Part shown: positions 10,809-20,866 of the stretch, piece by piece | Numbering within the stretch: the first letter of the stretch is position 1 | How the letters are laid out: the number at the start of each line of letters is the position of its first letter | NCBI RefSeq assembly: GCF_031583595.1 | Contig: NZ_CP134145.1 | Location: 248,001 to 312,000, forward strand | Direction of reading: 5' to 3' | From: Thalassotalea psychrophila | GTDB taxonomy: Bacteria; Pseudomonadota; Gammaproteobacteria; Enterobacterales; Alteromonadaceae | DNA length: 64,000 bases | Made by a program: the position numbers and the translations under genes | The notes under the pieces: model-generated | The model's input: only the letters and a program-made list of their open reading frames with translations | What the model was told of the DNA's origin: nothing | Database searches by the model: none

Positions 10809-11276
10809 ATGATTAAAATTTTTATCTTAGTAATAGCCTATTCATTCAGTGTGAATTTATGGGCAAACGAAACTGAAAAAAAGACTGAAACAGCGAAAAA
10901 TCTTGAAGTAGCACCTGAAACTATAAGCCCAGATCTAATCACTCTTGCACAACAAGAGCTTGATTTTGACGAACAGCAATTACTTTTAAAGCAAAAGAGA
11001 TTAAAAACACACATTGAATTTTGTGCGCCTTGTCATGGTAAAACCGGTATTTCTGTTGTACCTATTTATCCCAATCTTGCCGGTCAACATCAAGAGTATT
11101 TACTTAAGCAATTATTAGCATTTAAATATCGTCGCCGTAAAGATGCGGTCATGCAAGGCATGGTAAGTCGATTAAATGAAGATGATATGCTTGAATTAGC
11201 GAAATATTATGCCAATATTTCTATTGGTCCCTCGCAACCCAACCCAACTGGAGACGTGAATGAAAATACTAACTAA
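10809..11276 (+). CDS. Periplasmic cytochrome c with N-terminal charged extension
   Basis: 155 aa with a signal peptide (about 1-19, cut after LWA) and one heme motif CAPCH (72-76). The heme domain closely resembles the preceding cytochrome (GKTGISVVPIYPNLAGQ; C-terminal ELAKYYANIS), so the two look like paralogues. About 50 residues between signal and heme domain are acidic/Gln-rich and probably helical. The gene overlaps the next one by 17 bases, implying co-translation. Confidence 0.8.
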   Translation: MIKIFILVIAYSFSVNLWANETEKKTETAKNLEVAPETISPDLITLAQQELDFDEQQLLLKQKRLKTHIEFCAPCHGKTGISVVPIYPNLAGQHQEYLLKQLLAFKYRRRKDAVMQGMVSRLNEDDMLELAKYYANISIGPSQPNPTGDVNENTN

Positions 11277-12576
11277 TGCTCACAATTATATAGTTGTGCT
11301 GCTAACCATTGTATTGTTTTCATGTGGTGGAAACTCAGACTCTGAAAATGAATCAATTAAGGTAGAAGTAGGTATGAATCAACTTGCTGAACGTTATGTT
11401 AAGTTAGCCCTGCATGTAGGAAAACATCAAAGTTATTATATTGATGCCTACTACGGTCCGAAAGAATGGCAAGACGAAGCTGAAAAATTACCTCTAGATA
11501 AACTGCTAAATTTTGCAGAACAGTTAGAAAGTGATTTGAATAATTCAATTGCCATTGCAGGAGAGCAACTTCGCAGAGATATGCTGATAGTTCAGGTACG
11601 TTCGGTTAAAGCATTTATTGAGCAATTAAACGGAAAAAAGTTTAGTTTTGATCAAGAATCAATGGCTCTGTACGATGCACAATCTCCAAATTTAACTGAA
11701 GCTGATTTTGATAAAGCCCTAGCCGAATTAAATGAATTATTGCCAGGTGAAGGTGAATTGAACCCTCGATTAAAGTCGTTTAAAGACCAATTTGTTATTC
11801 CATTAGATAAGCTAGGAAGGGTGTTTATTGCGGCTATTGAAGAATCACAAAAACGTACTAAGGCCTATATCGAATTACCAGAAAATGAGTCGTTTAGCAT
11901 TGAGTATGTTAATGACAAACCTTGGAGTGGTTATAATTGGTATAAAGGTAATAGTTTCAGCTTGATTCAAGTTAATACTGACTTTCCAATTCAAATAGAT
12001 AGAGCAATCGACTTAGCCAGTCATGAAGGTTATCCCGGTCATCACGTATTTAATTCATTAATGGAAAAACATTTAGTTAATGGCAAAGGCTGGTTGGAAT
12101 ATTCAGTTTACCCTTTATATTCCCCTCTATCTTTACTAGCAGAGGGTAGTGCCAACTATGGAATTGAAGTGGCATATAATCACACAGAACGTATGGCTTT
12201 TGAAAAAGCTGTGTTATTCCCACTAGCAGGATTAGACCCTGAAAAAGCCGAAGCCTACTATCAAGTTGAAAGTATTTTAGGCAAATTGTCTTATGCTGGT
12301 AATGTCGCCGCGAAACGTTATTTAGACGGTCAAATTAATAAAGAACAAGCCGCAGCTTTTTTAATGAAATATGAATTAAGCACAGTCGACAAATCGAAAC
12401 AACGTGTTGGGTTTATAGAGCGTTACCGTGCCTATGTGATTAATTATAATTTAGGTAAAGACTTGGTTAAAGACTATGTTGAATTTAGAAGTGGTGATGA
12501 TGCGCAAAAACGCTGGCAAGTATTTGCAGATTTATTATCTAATCCAAAAAGTGCTTCAATGATGGTTGTACGCTAA
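11260..12576 (+). CDS. Lipoprotein of the DUF885-type HExxH-like family
   Basis: 438 aa with a lipoprotein signal (FSCGG, Cys at about residue 22). The motif HEGYPGHHVF (about residues 252-261) is the hallmark of DUF885 proteins, which resemble zinc metallopeptidases; the downstream Glu in LLAEGSANYG fits a third ligand. Peptidase activity is inferred. It starts 17 bases inside the preceding cytochrome gene, so the two form a unit. A membrane-attached periplasmic enzyme is expected. Confidence 0.75.
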   Translation: MKILTNAHNYIVVLLTIVLFSCGGNSDSENESIKVEVGMNQLAERYVKLALHVGKHQSYYIDAYYGPKEWQDEAEKLPLDKLLNFAEQLESDLNNSIAIAGEQLRRDMLIVQVRSVKAFIEQLNGKKFSFDQESMALYDAQSPNLTEADFDKALAELNELLPGEGELNPRLKSFKDQFVIPLDKLGRVFIAAIEESQKRTKAYIELPENESFSIEYVNDKPWSGYNWYKGNSFSLIQVNTDFPIQIDRAIDLASHEGYPGHHVFNSLMEKHLVNGKGWLEYSVYPLYSPLSLLAEGSANYGIEVAYNHTERMAFEKAVLFPLAGLDPEKAEAYYQVESILGKLSYAGNVAAKRYLDGQINKEQAAAFLMKYELSTVDKSKQRVGFIERYRAYVINYNLGKDLVKDYVEFRSGDDAQKRWQVFADLLSNPKSASMMVVR

Positions 12577-12655
12577 CAATTATTTCAGTAAATGAACAGT
12601 GAAAATTGGTTGCCCTAAGTTACTATTGGGTAGCCAAGTCATTATCTTTTTTACC

Positions 12656-12669
12656 TTGATCTGAATCAA
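12656..12669 (+). promoter_or_regulatory. FNR/DNR-type box upstream of norQ
   Basis: Perfect palindrome TTGAT-CTGA-ATCAA, the consensus for FNR/ANR/DNR regulators. It lies 77 bases before the norQ start. I do not see a strong -10 at the expected distance. The context (NO reductase gene) supports a functional site. Confidence 0.8.
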
Positions 12670-12746
12670 CTAAGCTCTGATCTCAATTGCACACTGATTA
12701 ACATGAGAGTAACTTATGCAGTATGTAAGCTACATCTTGAGACTTT

Positions 12747-13565
12747 ATGAGTACTACAAATATAAAACTAACCTCCGCACCTGATGATGTGCCGTATTAT
12801 AAAGAACAACACAATGAAGTGTCTTTGTTTGAGTATGCCCATCAACACCATTTGCCAATTCTGATCAAAGGTCCAACTGGTTGTGGTAAAACTCGCTTTA
12901 TTGAGCATATGGCAAAAAAATTGAATAAACCGCTTTATACAGTTGCTTGTCATGATGACTTAACCGCCGCTGATCTAGTTGGTCGGCATCTAATTGGCGC
13001 AGAAGGCACCTACTGGCAAGATGGGCCATTAACTCGGGCAGTTCGAGAAGGTGGTATTTGTTATCTTGATGAAGTAGTCGAAGCTCGTAAAGATACTACT
13101 GTTGTATTACACCCATTAGCCGATGACCGCCGTGTTTTGCCTTTAGAAAGAACCGGCGAGATATTAGACGCACATCCTGACTTTATGTTGGTCGTTTCGT
13201 ATAATCCTGGTTATCAAAACTTATTAAAGGGTATGAAGCCTAGTACTAAACAACGCTTTGTAGCTTTAAGATTTGACTACCCAGAGAAAGAAGTTGAACA
13301 ACAAATTTTAATGAGTGAAGCAAACGCTGAAGCTCATTTAGCCTTTACTTTAGTAGAGCTTGCGCAAGCATTGCGCCGCCTAGAGCAAAATGACTTAGAT
13401 GAAGTTGTTTCTACTCGCCTATTAATTTATGCGGCCAAAATGATGTCAAGTGGCATGGATCCTTTAGAGGTTTGCAAATCTTGTTTAGCGGAACCATTAT
13501 CTGATGATCCTGACACAATTAAAGCGTTGATGGATATAGCCAGAATTTATTTTGATGAATCGTGA
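12747..13565 (+). CDS. norQ: NorQ, MoxR-type AAA+ ATPase for NO reductase maturation
   Basis: AAA+ chaperone of the CbbQ/NorQ family that acts with the VWA protein NorD to mature the cNOR complex, probably inserting the non-heme iron. Walker A GPTGCGKT is at residues 42-49 and Walker B ICYLDEV near 107-113; the C-terminal CbbQ domain follows. 272 aa is typical. Unlike the common norCBQD order, it stands ahead of norCB and apart from norD. Confidence 0.92.
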   Translation: MSTTNIKLTSAPDDVPYYKEQHNEVSLFEYAHQHHLPILIKGPTGCGKTRFIEHMAKKLNKPLYTVACHDDLTAADLVGRHLIGAEGTYWQDGPLTRAVREGGICYLDEVVEARKDTTVVLHPLADDRRVLPLERTGEILDAHPDFMLVVSYNPGYQNLLKGMKPSTKQRFVALRFDYPEKEVEQQILMSEANAEAHLAFTLVELAQALRRLEQNDLDEVVSTRLLIYAAKMMSSGMDPLEVCKSCLAEPLSDDPDTIKALMDIARIYFDES

Positions 13566-13609
13566 TTTAGGTATATAGTTAAAGCACCAGCTAAGTGTAT
13601 GAGATAATT

Positions 13610-13960
13610 ATGTTAATTAACCCAAAGTCATCTGTACATTTAGCCATAACATGCCAATCATTATTTTTGGCTAATTTATTGTTTTTGCCTGGTCTGTCGT
13701 TTATTGCTTTGATATGGCTACTATTTAAATATAAAAGACAAAGTGCCTGGCTAAGAATACATTTGTACAGAGCTGTGCAACTATCGGTTGCGGTTGGCCT
13801 TGTGGTATTCACCCCCCTAATCTTTATTTTGCTATCAGATAAAGTGCCATTTCAACTGATGGCTATGCTACTTTATTTCATTCTTGTACATACTGGATTT
13901 GTATTAATAGGCATGCTTAACCTTGCTCGCGCCATGGTTAAAAAACTACCTATTTTCTAA
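13610..13960 (+). CDS. Small multi-pass membrane protein between norQ and norC, unknown
   Basis: 116 aa with three to four hydrophobic segments (about residues 9-34, 47-68 and 78-105), a basic loop (KYKRQSAWLR) and a basic tail. The topology faintly recalls DUF4870 proteins; it is not NorE or NorF by size or sequence. I chose the ATG at 13610, preceded by GAGA at 13601-13604; the frame also has a GTG at 13595. It follows norQ by 44 bases on the same strand and so is probably expressed with it. Function unknown. Confidence 0.6.
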   Translation: MLINPKSSVHLAITCQSLFLANLLFLPGLSFIALIWLLFKYKRQSAWLRIHLYRAVQLSVAVGLVVFTPLIFILLSDKVPFQLMAMLLYFILVHTGFVLIGMLNLARAMVKKLPIF

Positions 13961-14037
13961 AATCTATTTCTTAACACTCTTAATATGATTTACGAATAAA
14001 TATATTTTGAAACAATTACGCAACAATATTCATTAGT

Positions 14038-14079
14038 TTGATTTCTATCAAGATTCCTACCACAATTGACCTTTAATAT
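14038..14079 (+). promoter_or_regulatory. FNR/DNR box and -10 element for norCB
   Basis: Perfect palindrome TTGAT-TTCT-ATCAA at 14038-14051. TAATAT at 14074-14079 makes a -10 whose start site would put the palindrome near -41.5, the class II activator geometry. norC starts at 14116 after GGGAG. Confidence 0.85.
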
Positions 14080-14115
14080 GTATTTGTTCAATTTAATACA
14101 TTAAGGGAGCAACCC

Positions 14116-15950
<1,835 letters not shown>

Positions 15951-15975
15951 TCGGAACTCAATAAACAAAAACCTT

Positions 15976-16007
15976 AAAAACCGTGATAGAAATATCACGG
16001 TTTTTTT
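15976..16007 (+). terminator. Rho-independent terminator after norCB
   Basis: AAAAACCGTGATA (15976-15988), GAAA loop, TATCACGGTTTTT (15993-16005), then more T. It separates norCB from norD. Confidence 0.93.
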
Positions 16008-16057
16008 AATTCAGGGGTTAATTAACTTAGAAGTGGCATGGGTAGAACTCACTTTTT

Positions 16058-16098
16058 TTGATTAATATCAGCTTTTATTGTTATAGAGTTGTTATGAT
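16058..16098 (+). promoter_or_regulatory. FNR/DNR box and -10 element for norD
   Basis: TTGAT-TAAT-ATCAG at 16058-16071 matches the FNR consensus at 9 of 10 positions. TATGAT at 16093-16098 is a good -10, placing the palindrome near -41. norD starts at 16132. With the terminator upstream, this shows norD has its own promoter. Confidence 0.8.
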
Positions 16099-16131
16099 GA
16101 GTATATATAAAGGTAAAGCGATTAGGTTGTA

Positions 16132-17964
16132 ATGGAAGAGTGGATTGGTAGTGTTTGGCATCAATTTATCACCCGAAAAGCCAGCACTGAATTTGATCAA
16201 GCGCGAGTAGATTTTACTCAAGTAAGTAAATCTGTTGGTGTAGTTTTTAGAGCCTTAGGTGGTGATGCCGTAAAAAGAGTAGAAGCTGCGAGTAATCGAG
16301 ATTATTTATCTAGACGTAGCTTTTTGCAAAAAATATCTGGCGATAACCAACAAATTAGCCTTGCATGGCAAGATTCCGACAGTTTGAGATTACCAGAGTC
16401 TATTGCCGTTTTTCCTGAACAAGAACTTAATAAAGATCTATATATCTGGTTAGCTGTACTTGCTGCTAATCATAATGGCCGTTTTAAACATTGGGCCATA
16501 GATAATCAACAATTAGTTGTTGATGTGCTTGCAAAATTCCCTTCATTAAAATCTAGATATCAACGTTTAGCCTCGGCTTTTATTAAATTACGTCCCAATG
16601 TTGATTCAATGCCAACAGCCGAGCAAGAAATGGAGCAGGCAATTGTTAAAGCTATTGTTGAACCTGGCTCTGTATCATCGTTTCCAAGGGTTAACTTTGC
16701 ACCCCAGGCGGTATTCTTATGGCTTTATCCCGCAACACAAACAGAAGGTCTAGTTCAAGCCGAGTATGCTGATGAAGATATTGAAGAGCCGACTAATATA
16801 AACAGTAAAAAACAAACTAAAACAGCACGTAAAAAAACTGAACGTGTTAATTCATCTGATGGGCGCGATGGCATGATGATATTTCGCCTGGAAAGTTTAT
16901 TTTCCTGGAGCGAATTTGCCAATATGGATCGTGGTAGTGATGACAGCGAAGATGAAGATGGTGAAAGAGTTGCCGAAGATTTAGATAAAATTACGTTATC
17001 TAAGCAGCAAGACCAAAAGAGTGCCAATATTAAACTGGACTTAGATTTACCGTCTAGCTCAGAGGATGATTTACCGTTAGGTGAAGGAATTAAATTACCT
17101 GAATGGGATTATCGTAAACAGCAATTAATTGATGATCGTTGTTTATTGCAACCTATGTTGCCAAAAGATTCTGTCGCTAAACCACTACCAGTGCACTTAC
17201 AAAAAACAGCAAAAAATATACAAGCTCAGTTTGAGCAATTACAAACTATGCGCTACTGGTTAAAAGGTCAACCACAAGGTGAAGAGCTAGACTTAAATGC
17301 CTGGCTTGATTTTCATGTTGAACGTCAAATTTCACCTACAGCAGAAAAAGGCCTTTATCAAAGTTTTCGTGGCAACAATAGAGACTTGTCATGCTTACTA
17401 CTTGCTGATTTATCAATGTCTACAGACTCATATATTGATAACGATATGCGAGTGATTGATGTAGTGCGTGACAGTATGTTGTTATTTGGTGAAGCACTAA
17501 ATGTTGTTGGTGATAACTTTGCTATGTATGGCTTTTCATCAGTAAAGCGCTCTCATGTACGTTTTAGTTTAATTAAAAATTTTAAAGAGCCATACAACGA
17601 TAATATTCGCGGAAGAATACAGGCCATTCGCCCAGGATTTTATACCCGAATGGGTGCTGCAATTAGGCAAGCAACTAAGGTATTAGTTGAACAAAAATCG
17701 TCACAAAAATTATTATTGATTTTAACTGATGGTAAGCCTAATGATATTGACCATTATGAGGGCCGGTTTGGTATTGAGGATACTAAGCAGGCAATTATCG
17801 AAGCGAAACAAGCGGGTTTAAAACCATTTTGTATTACGGTAGATCAAGAAGCGGAAGAATATTTACCTTATATCTTTGGGCGCTACAGTTATACAGTTAT
17901 GCACAGCCCTGCCGAGCTACCTGTTTGTCTACCACAAATTTATCATCGTTTAACCGCGAACTAG
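16132..17964 (+). CDS. norD: NorD, VWA-domain protein for NO reductase activation
   Basis: 610 aa protein with a C-terminal von Willebrand A domain whose MIDAS motif DLSMS starts at about residue 426; LTDGKPNDIDHYEGRFG, another VWA signature, follows. A long acidic, low-complexity middle (about 230-310) separates it from the N-terminal helical region. NorD partners with the AAA+ protein NorQ in cNOR maturation. It is transcribed from its own FNR-type promoter, and a small zinc-ribbon gene follows 9 bases later. Confidence 0.93.
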   Translation: MEEWIGSVWHQFITRKASTEFDQARVDFTQVSKSVGVVFRALGGDAVKRVEAASNRDYLSRRSFLQKISGDNQQISLAWQDSDSLRLPESIAVFPEQELNKDLYIWLAVLAANHNGRFKHWAIDNQQLVVDVLAKFPSLKSRYQRLASAFIKLRPNVDSMPTAEQEMEQAIVKAIVEPGSVSSFPRVNFAPQAVFLWLYPATQTEGLVQAEYADEDIEEPTNINSKKQTKTARKKTERVNSSDGRDGMMIFRLESLFSWSEFANMDRGSDDSEDEDGERVAEDLDKITLSKQQDQKSANIKLDLDLPSSSEDDLPLGEGIKLPEWDYRKQQLIDDRCLLQPMLPKDSVAKPLPVHLQKTAKNIQAQFEQLQTMRYWLKGQPQGEELDLNAWLDFHVERQISPTAEKGLYQSFRGNNRDLSCLLLADLSMSTDSYIDNDMRVIDVVRDSMLLFGEALNVVGDNFAMYGFSSVKRSHVRFSLIKNFKEPYNDNIRGRIQAIRPGFYTRMGAAIRQATKVLVEQKSSQKLLLILTDGKPNDIDHYEGRFGIEDTKQAIIEAKQAGLKPFCITVDQEAEEYLPYIFGRYSYTVMHSPAELPVCLPQIYHRLTAN

Positions 17965-17973
17965 GAATTGTCT

Positions 17974-18168
17974 ATGAGTAATAATCAAATCCCTTGTTTG
18001 TACTGTCAAACAATGAATCAAGATGATAATGAGAGTTGTAGTAACTGTGGCATGCCAATCGCAGAATTTCACCCTGAAGATAGAAAGCGAGGGGTAAAAT
18101 TTTTTGGTAAAGCTTTTTGGTTAATAGCCATTTTTTGTATCATTATGGTTTTTTACTTGCCTAGATAA
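17974..18168 (+). CDS. Small zinc-ribbon membrane protein, DnrP-like
   Basis: 64 aa: an N-terminal zinc ribbon with two CxxC pairs (CLYC and CSNC) followed by one C-terminal membrane helix (FWLIAIFCIIMVFYL). Small proteins of this build next to nor genes are annotated DnrP in Pseudomonas-type genomes; I make this link from memory and it is tentative. The ATG at 17974 has AGGA at 17963-17966; a TTG at 17968 is the alternative start. It is co-transcribed with norD. Confidence 0.65.
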   Translation: MSNNQIPCLYCQTMNQDDNESCSNCGMPIAEFHPEDRKRGVKFFGKAFWLIAIFCIIMVFYLPR

Positions 18169-18189
18169 TTCGATTCAACTTAACTAAAC

Positions 18190-18227
18190 AAAAGCCCGTA
18201 ACAAGTAATGATTGTTACGGGCTTTTT
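18190..18227 (+). terminator. Rho-independent terminator after norD operon
   Basis: A 15-base perfect stem (18190-18204 with 18212-18226) around a GTAATGA loop, ending in T. Confidence 0.93.
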
Positions 18228-18291
18228 GGTGCGAGGCAGTATTTATCCTCCCGAACCACGATCGCAAGGGAGGGTTATTGCAGCACAATTA

Positions 18292-18870
18292 TTAACTAAT
18301 ACCATTTCTATTTAAATGTTCAGTGTATTGTTTATCAGTACCGTTAATATGGTTAATTAACCAACCACTTAAAAATTCACTCACTTCTTGAAACGCATCA
18401 TGCCCAACGTCTTCATATTTTTTCTCTATTTGTTTAATTTTATCTATCATGATTTGATGCTGCTGTTTGTGTTCAACTAAATCAGGATAATTACTATCAG
18501 CCATCATTTGTTCTTCACGAGTAAAGTGATATTCAGTATATGCGATTAAATCTTTCAAACTTTGGTGCTCAAATGCATGGCCCATATCGTAATCATATGC
18601 GGTATTAAATTGGTTCAGTAACGTGATTAGCTTTTGATGGTCAAGATCTAAAGATTTAACTCCCACAGTATATTCGGCTTTCCATTTTATAATTTTGTTT
18701 TGTTTATTTTTGTTATAAATCCAAGGAATAATTATTAATAAGGCAACTAACAACCAAGATATTTTATTATCAAAGCCAATTAAAAAGCCAAGAAAAATGC
18801 TCACTGTGATCAGCCCTATTAAGGCGGCGTATATTAATGCTTTGTATCGATTAGTCATGTTCATACCCAT
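18292..18870 (-). CDS. Membrane-anchored bacteriohemerythrin
   Basis: 192 aa. Two N-terminal membrane helices (about 11-32 and 38-52) precede a complete hemerythrin domain. All seven di-iron ligands are present: H78, H115, E119, H134, H138, H174 and D179. Hemerythrins bind O2, and some bind NO; placed between nor and nir genes, a role in O2 or NO handling at the inner membrane is a reasonable inference. Three in-frame ATGs (18870, 18864, 18858) compete as start; I kept the first. Confidence 0.85.
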   Translation of the reverse strand: MGMNMTNRYKALIYAALIGLITVSIFLGFLIGFDNKISWLLVALLIIIPWIYNKNKQNKIIKWKAEYTVGVKSLDLDHQKLITLLNQFNTAYDYDMGHAFEHQSLKDLIAYTEYHFTREEQMMADSNYPDLVEHKQQHQIMIDKIKQIEKKYEDVGHDAFQEVSEFLSGWLINHINGTDKQYTEHLNRNGIS

Positions 18871-18976
18871 AAAATAAATAAGGTTAAATTAGGTTTGTGG
18901 TTTCACCCATCTTAAAACAAAAAACACAGGTTTATTAACAAAATAGAGCAAATTAACTCAAAACATTAACAAAGTT

Positions 18977-19018
18977 TGATCTAGGTTAAATAATCTCTTT
19001 CTCTATTGGAGGATAGTT
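18977..19018 (+). promoter_or_regulatory. Degenerate FNR/DNR box and -10 for nirS
   Basis: TTGAT-CTAG-GTTAA at 18977-18990 has a perfect left and a 3/5 right half-site. GATAGT at 19013-19018 could be the -10, placing the box near -41.5 and giving a leader of about 185 bases to nirS. The gap 18871-19210 also must hold the promoter of the divergent hemerythrin gene, which could share this site. I see no gene in the gap. Confidence 0.55.
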
Positions 19019-19210
19019 ATTTGCAGAAGGTGGAAACGTATAAAGTAGTTAAGTTAGCTTCTATATTAAGTTGTTTTTGTGTTCCAAATTATTGGGATTA
19101 TGCAATCTTTTTAAAGTGATTCTCGACTATTTAAAAAGTAAATTTAATCAATATTAATTTTATTCTCTGCCTTAACCATTTTTTTTTAAATAACCTCGGG
19201 AGAGAGATCA

Positions 19211-20839
19211 ATGAAAGCAATAAAATATGGAGTTTCAGTACTCAGTGTTGCTGTTGGACTGGCTGTTAGTGGCCTAAGTTTTGCCGTTTCTGCGGAAGAA
19301 CCTACATTATCAGAAGCTGATTTTGAAAAAGCACAATTACAATATTTCCAGCGTTGTGCTGGTTGTCATGGTGTACTACGTAAAGGCGCTACAGGTAAAA
19401 ATTTAGAACCTGAAAACACCTTAAAAAAAGGTCAAAAGCGCTTAGAGAAAATTATTGCGCTAGGTACTGAAGGCGGAATGAATAACTTTGATGATTTGTT
19501 TTCAAAGCAAGAGATTTCAAACTTAGCAACCTTTATTCAAATGACTCCACCAGTACCACCTGAAATGTCTTTAGAGCAAATGCGCTCTCATACTAAAGAG
19601 TATGTTGCTCCAAAAGATTACCCGGCAAAACCAATGCATGGTCGTAACTGGAAAAACTTCTTTGTTGTTATCGAACGTGATGCAGGTAAAGCGGCAATCA
19701 TTGACGGTGATACTAAAGAAATCGTTACTCACATCGATACTGGTTACGCTGTACATGTAATCAAAGGTACTGAGCACCACGCAATAGATCATGCTGAAGA
19801 TGTGGGTCGTTTCTGGTACACCATTGGTCGTGACGGTAAAGTGAACAAAATCGATTTATGGCAAACACCTGATAAAATGTTAGTTGCAGAAACTAAAATG
19901 GCATATGACGCACGTGATATCGCTGTTTCTGGTGACGGAAAATACGTTATTGCTGGTGGTTACTGGCCTGCACATTTCGTAATCATGGATGCTGTAACAT
20001 TAAACCCTCTAAAAGTTGTGTCAACTCGTGGCTATAACACTAAAGGTGAGTTTATCAACGAAGCTCGCGTAGCAGCTATCTACACTATCCCTACTCAATC
20101 TGCATTTATGGTTGCTGTAAAAGAAACCGGGCAAATGTGGCAAGTTGATTATAAAGACCTAGATAACTTAACGGTTACTATGGTGAGCTCTGCTGAATTC
20201 TTACATGATGGTTTCTTTGACCCGTCAGGTCGTTATTTCCAAATCGCAGCGAACGCGTCAAATAAAATGGTTGTAGTTGATACTAAAGAACGTAAGTTAG
20301 AATCAATGATTGAAGTTGATACGCTACCACATCCTGGTCCAGGTGCTAACTGGATTGACAAAGAGTGTGGTCCAGTAGGCGGTACAACTCACTTAGGTAC
20401 TGGACTTGTATCTGTTTGGGGTAACGATCCAATTGGTCATCCTGACCAAGCCTGGAAACTTTGTTATGAAGTAGAAACTGATGGTGCTGGTGCATTTATC
20501 CGTACTCACGAAACATCACAGTATGTTTGGGCCGATCAATTGAAACACCCAGAGCCAGAAATCCAACAATCTGTACAAGTGTTTGATAAAGACACCCATG
20601 AAATTGTGAAAACTATTCGTGTTACCGAGGAGGAAGGCAAAGCCGCACTTCATATGGAATTTAACGCCGATGGTACAGAAGTTTGGGTATCTGTGTGGAA
20701 CCGTACAGATGCGAAGAACCCTACTGGTGAAATCGTAGTTTATGATGCGAAAACTCTTAAAGAGAAGCACCGCATCAAAGGCTTAACTACGCCAACAGGT
20801 AAGTTCAACGTATTCAACCGTATGAACCACAAAACCTAA
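19211..20839 (+). CDS. nirS: Cytochrome cd1 nitrite reductase NirS
   Basis: Periplasmic enzyme reducing nitrite to NO. A signal peptide (cut near SAVSA, about residue 28) leads to a cytochrome c domain with CAGCH (49-53), then an eight-bladed propeller holding heme d1. The predicted d1 ligand is H182 (GYAVH), and the two active-site His are H332 (FLHDG) and H374 (PHPGPG), spaced 42 apart as in the Pseudomonas enzyme. Between H182 and IGRDGK the loop is about nine residues longer than in P. aeruginosa and His-rich. GGGAGAGA precedes the ATG. No nirM follows it. Confidence 0.96.
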   Translation: MKAIKYGVSVLSVAVGLAVSGLSFAVSAEEPTLSEADFEKAQLQYFQRCAGCHGVLRKGATGKNLEPENTLKKGQKRLEKIIALGTEGGMNNFDDLFSKQEISNLATFIQMTPPVPPEMSLEQMRSHTKEYVAPKDYPAKPMHGRNWKNFFVVIERDAGKAAIIDGDTKEIVTHIDTGYAVHVIKGTEHHAIDHAEDVGRFWYTIGRDGKVNKIDLWQTPDKMLVAETKMAYDARDIAVSGDGKYVIAGGYWPAHFVIMDAVTLNPLKVVSTRGYNTKGEFINEARVAAIYTIPTQSAFMVAVKETGQMWQVDYKDLDNLTVTMVSSAEFLHDGFFDPSGRYFQIAANASNKMVVVDTKERKLESMIEVDTLPHPGPGANWIDKECGPVGGTTHLGTGLVSVWGNDPIGHPDQAWKLCYEVETDGAGAFIRTHETSQYVWADQLKHPEPEIQQSVQVFDKDTHEIVKTIRVTEEEGKAALHMEFNADGTEVWVSVWNRTDAKNPTGEIVVYDAKTLKEKHRIKGLTTPTGKFNVFNRMNHKT

Positions 20840-20866
20840 TCAGTAAAAATTTTTAAATACTGATAA

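Noticed and set aside
13591..13812. 73-residue minus-strand frame over the norQ-norC membrane protein
   Set aside because: The plus-strand frame has a Shine-Dalgarno, operon position and membrane topology; the minus frame has none.
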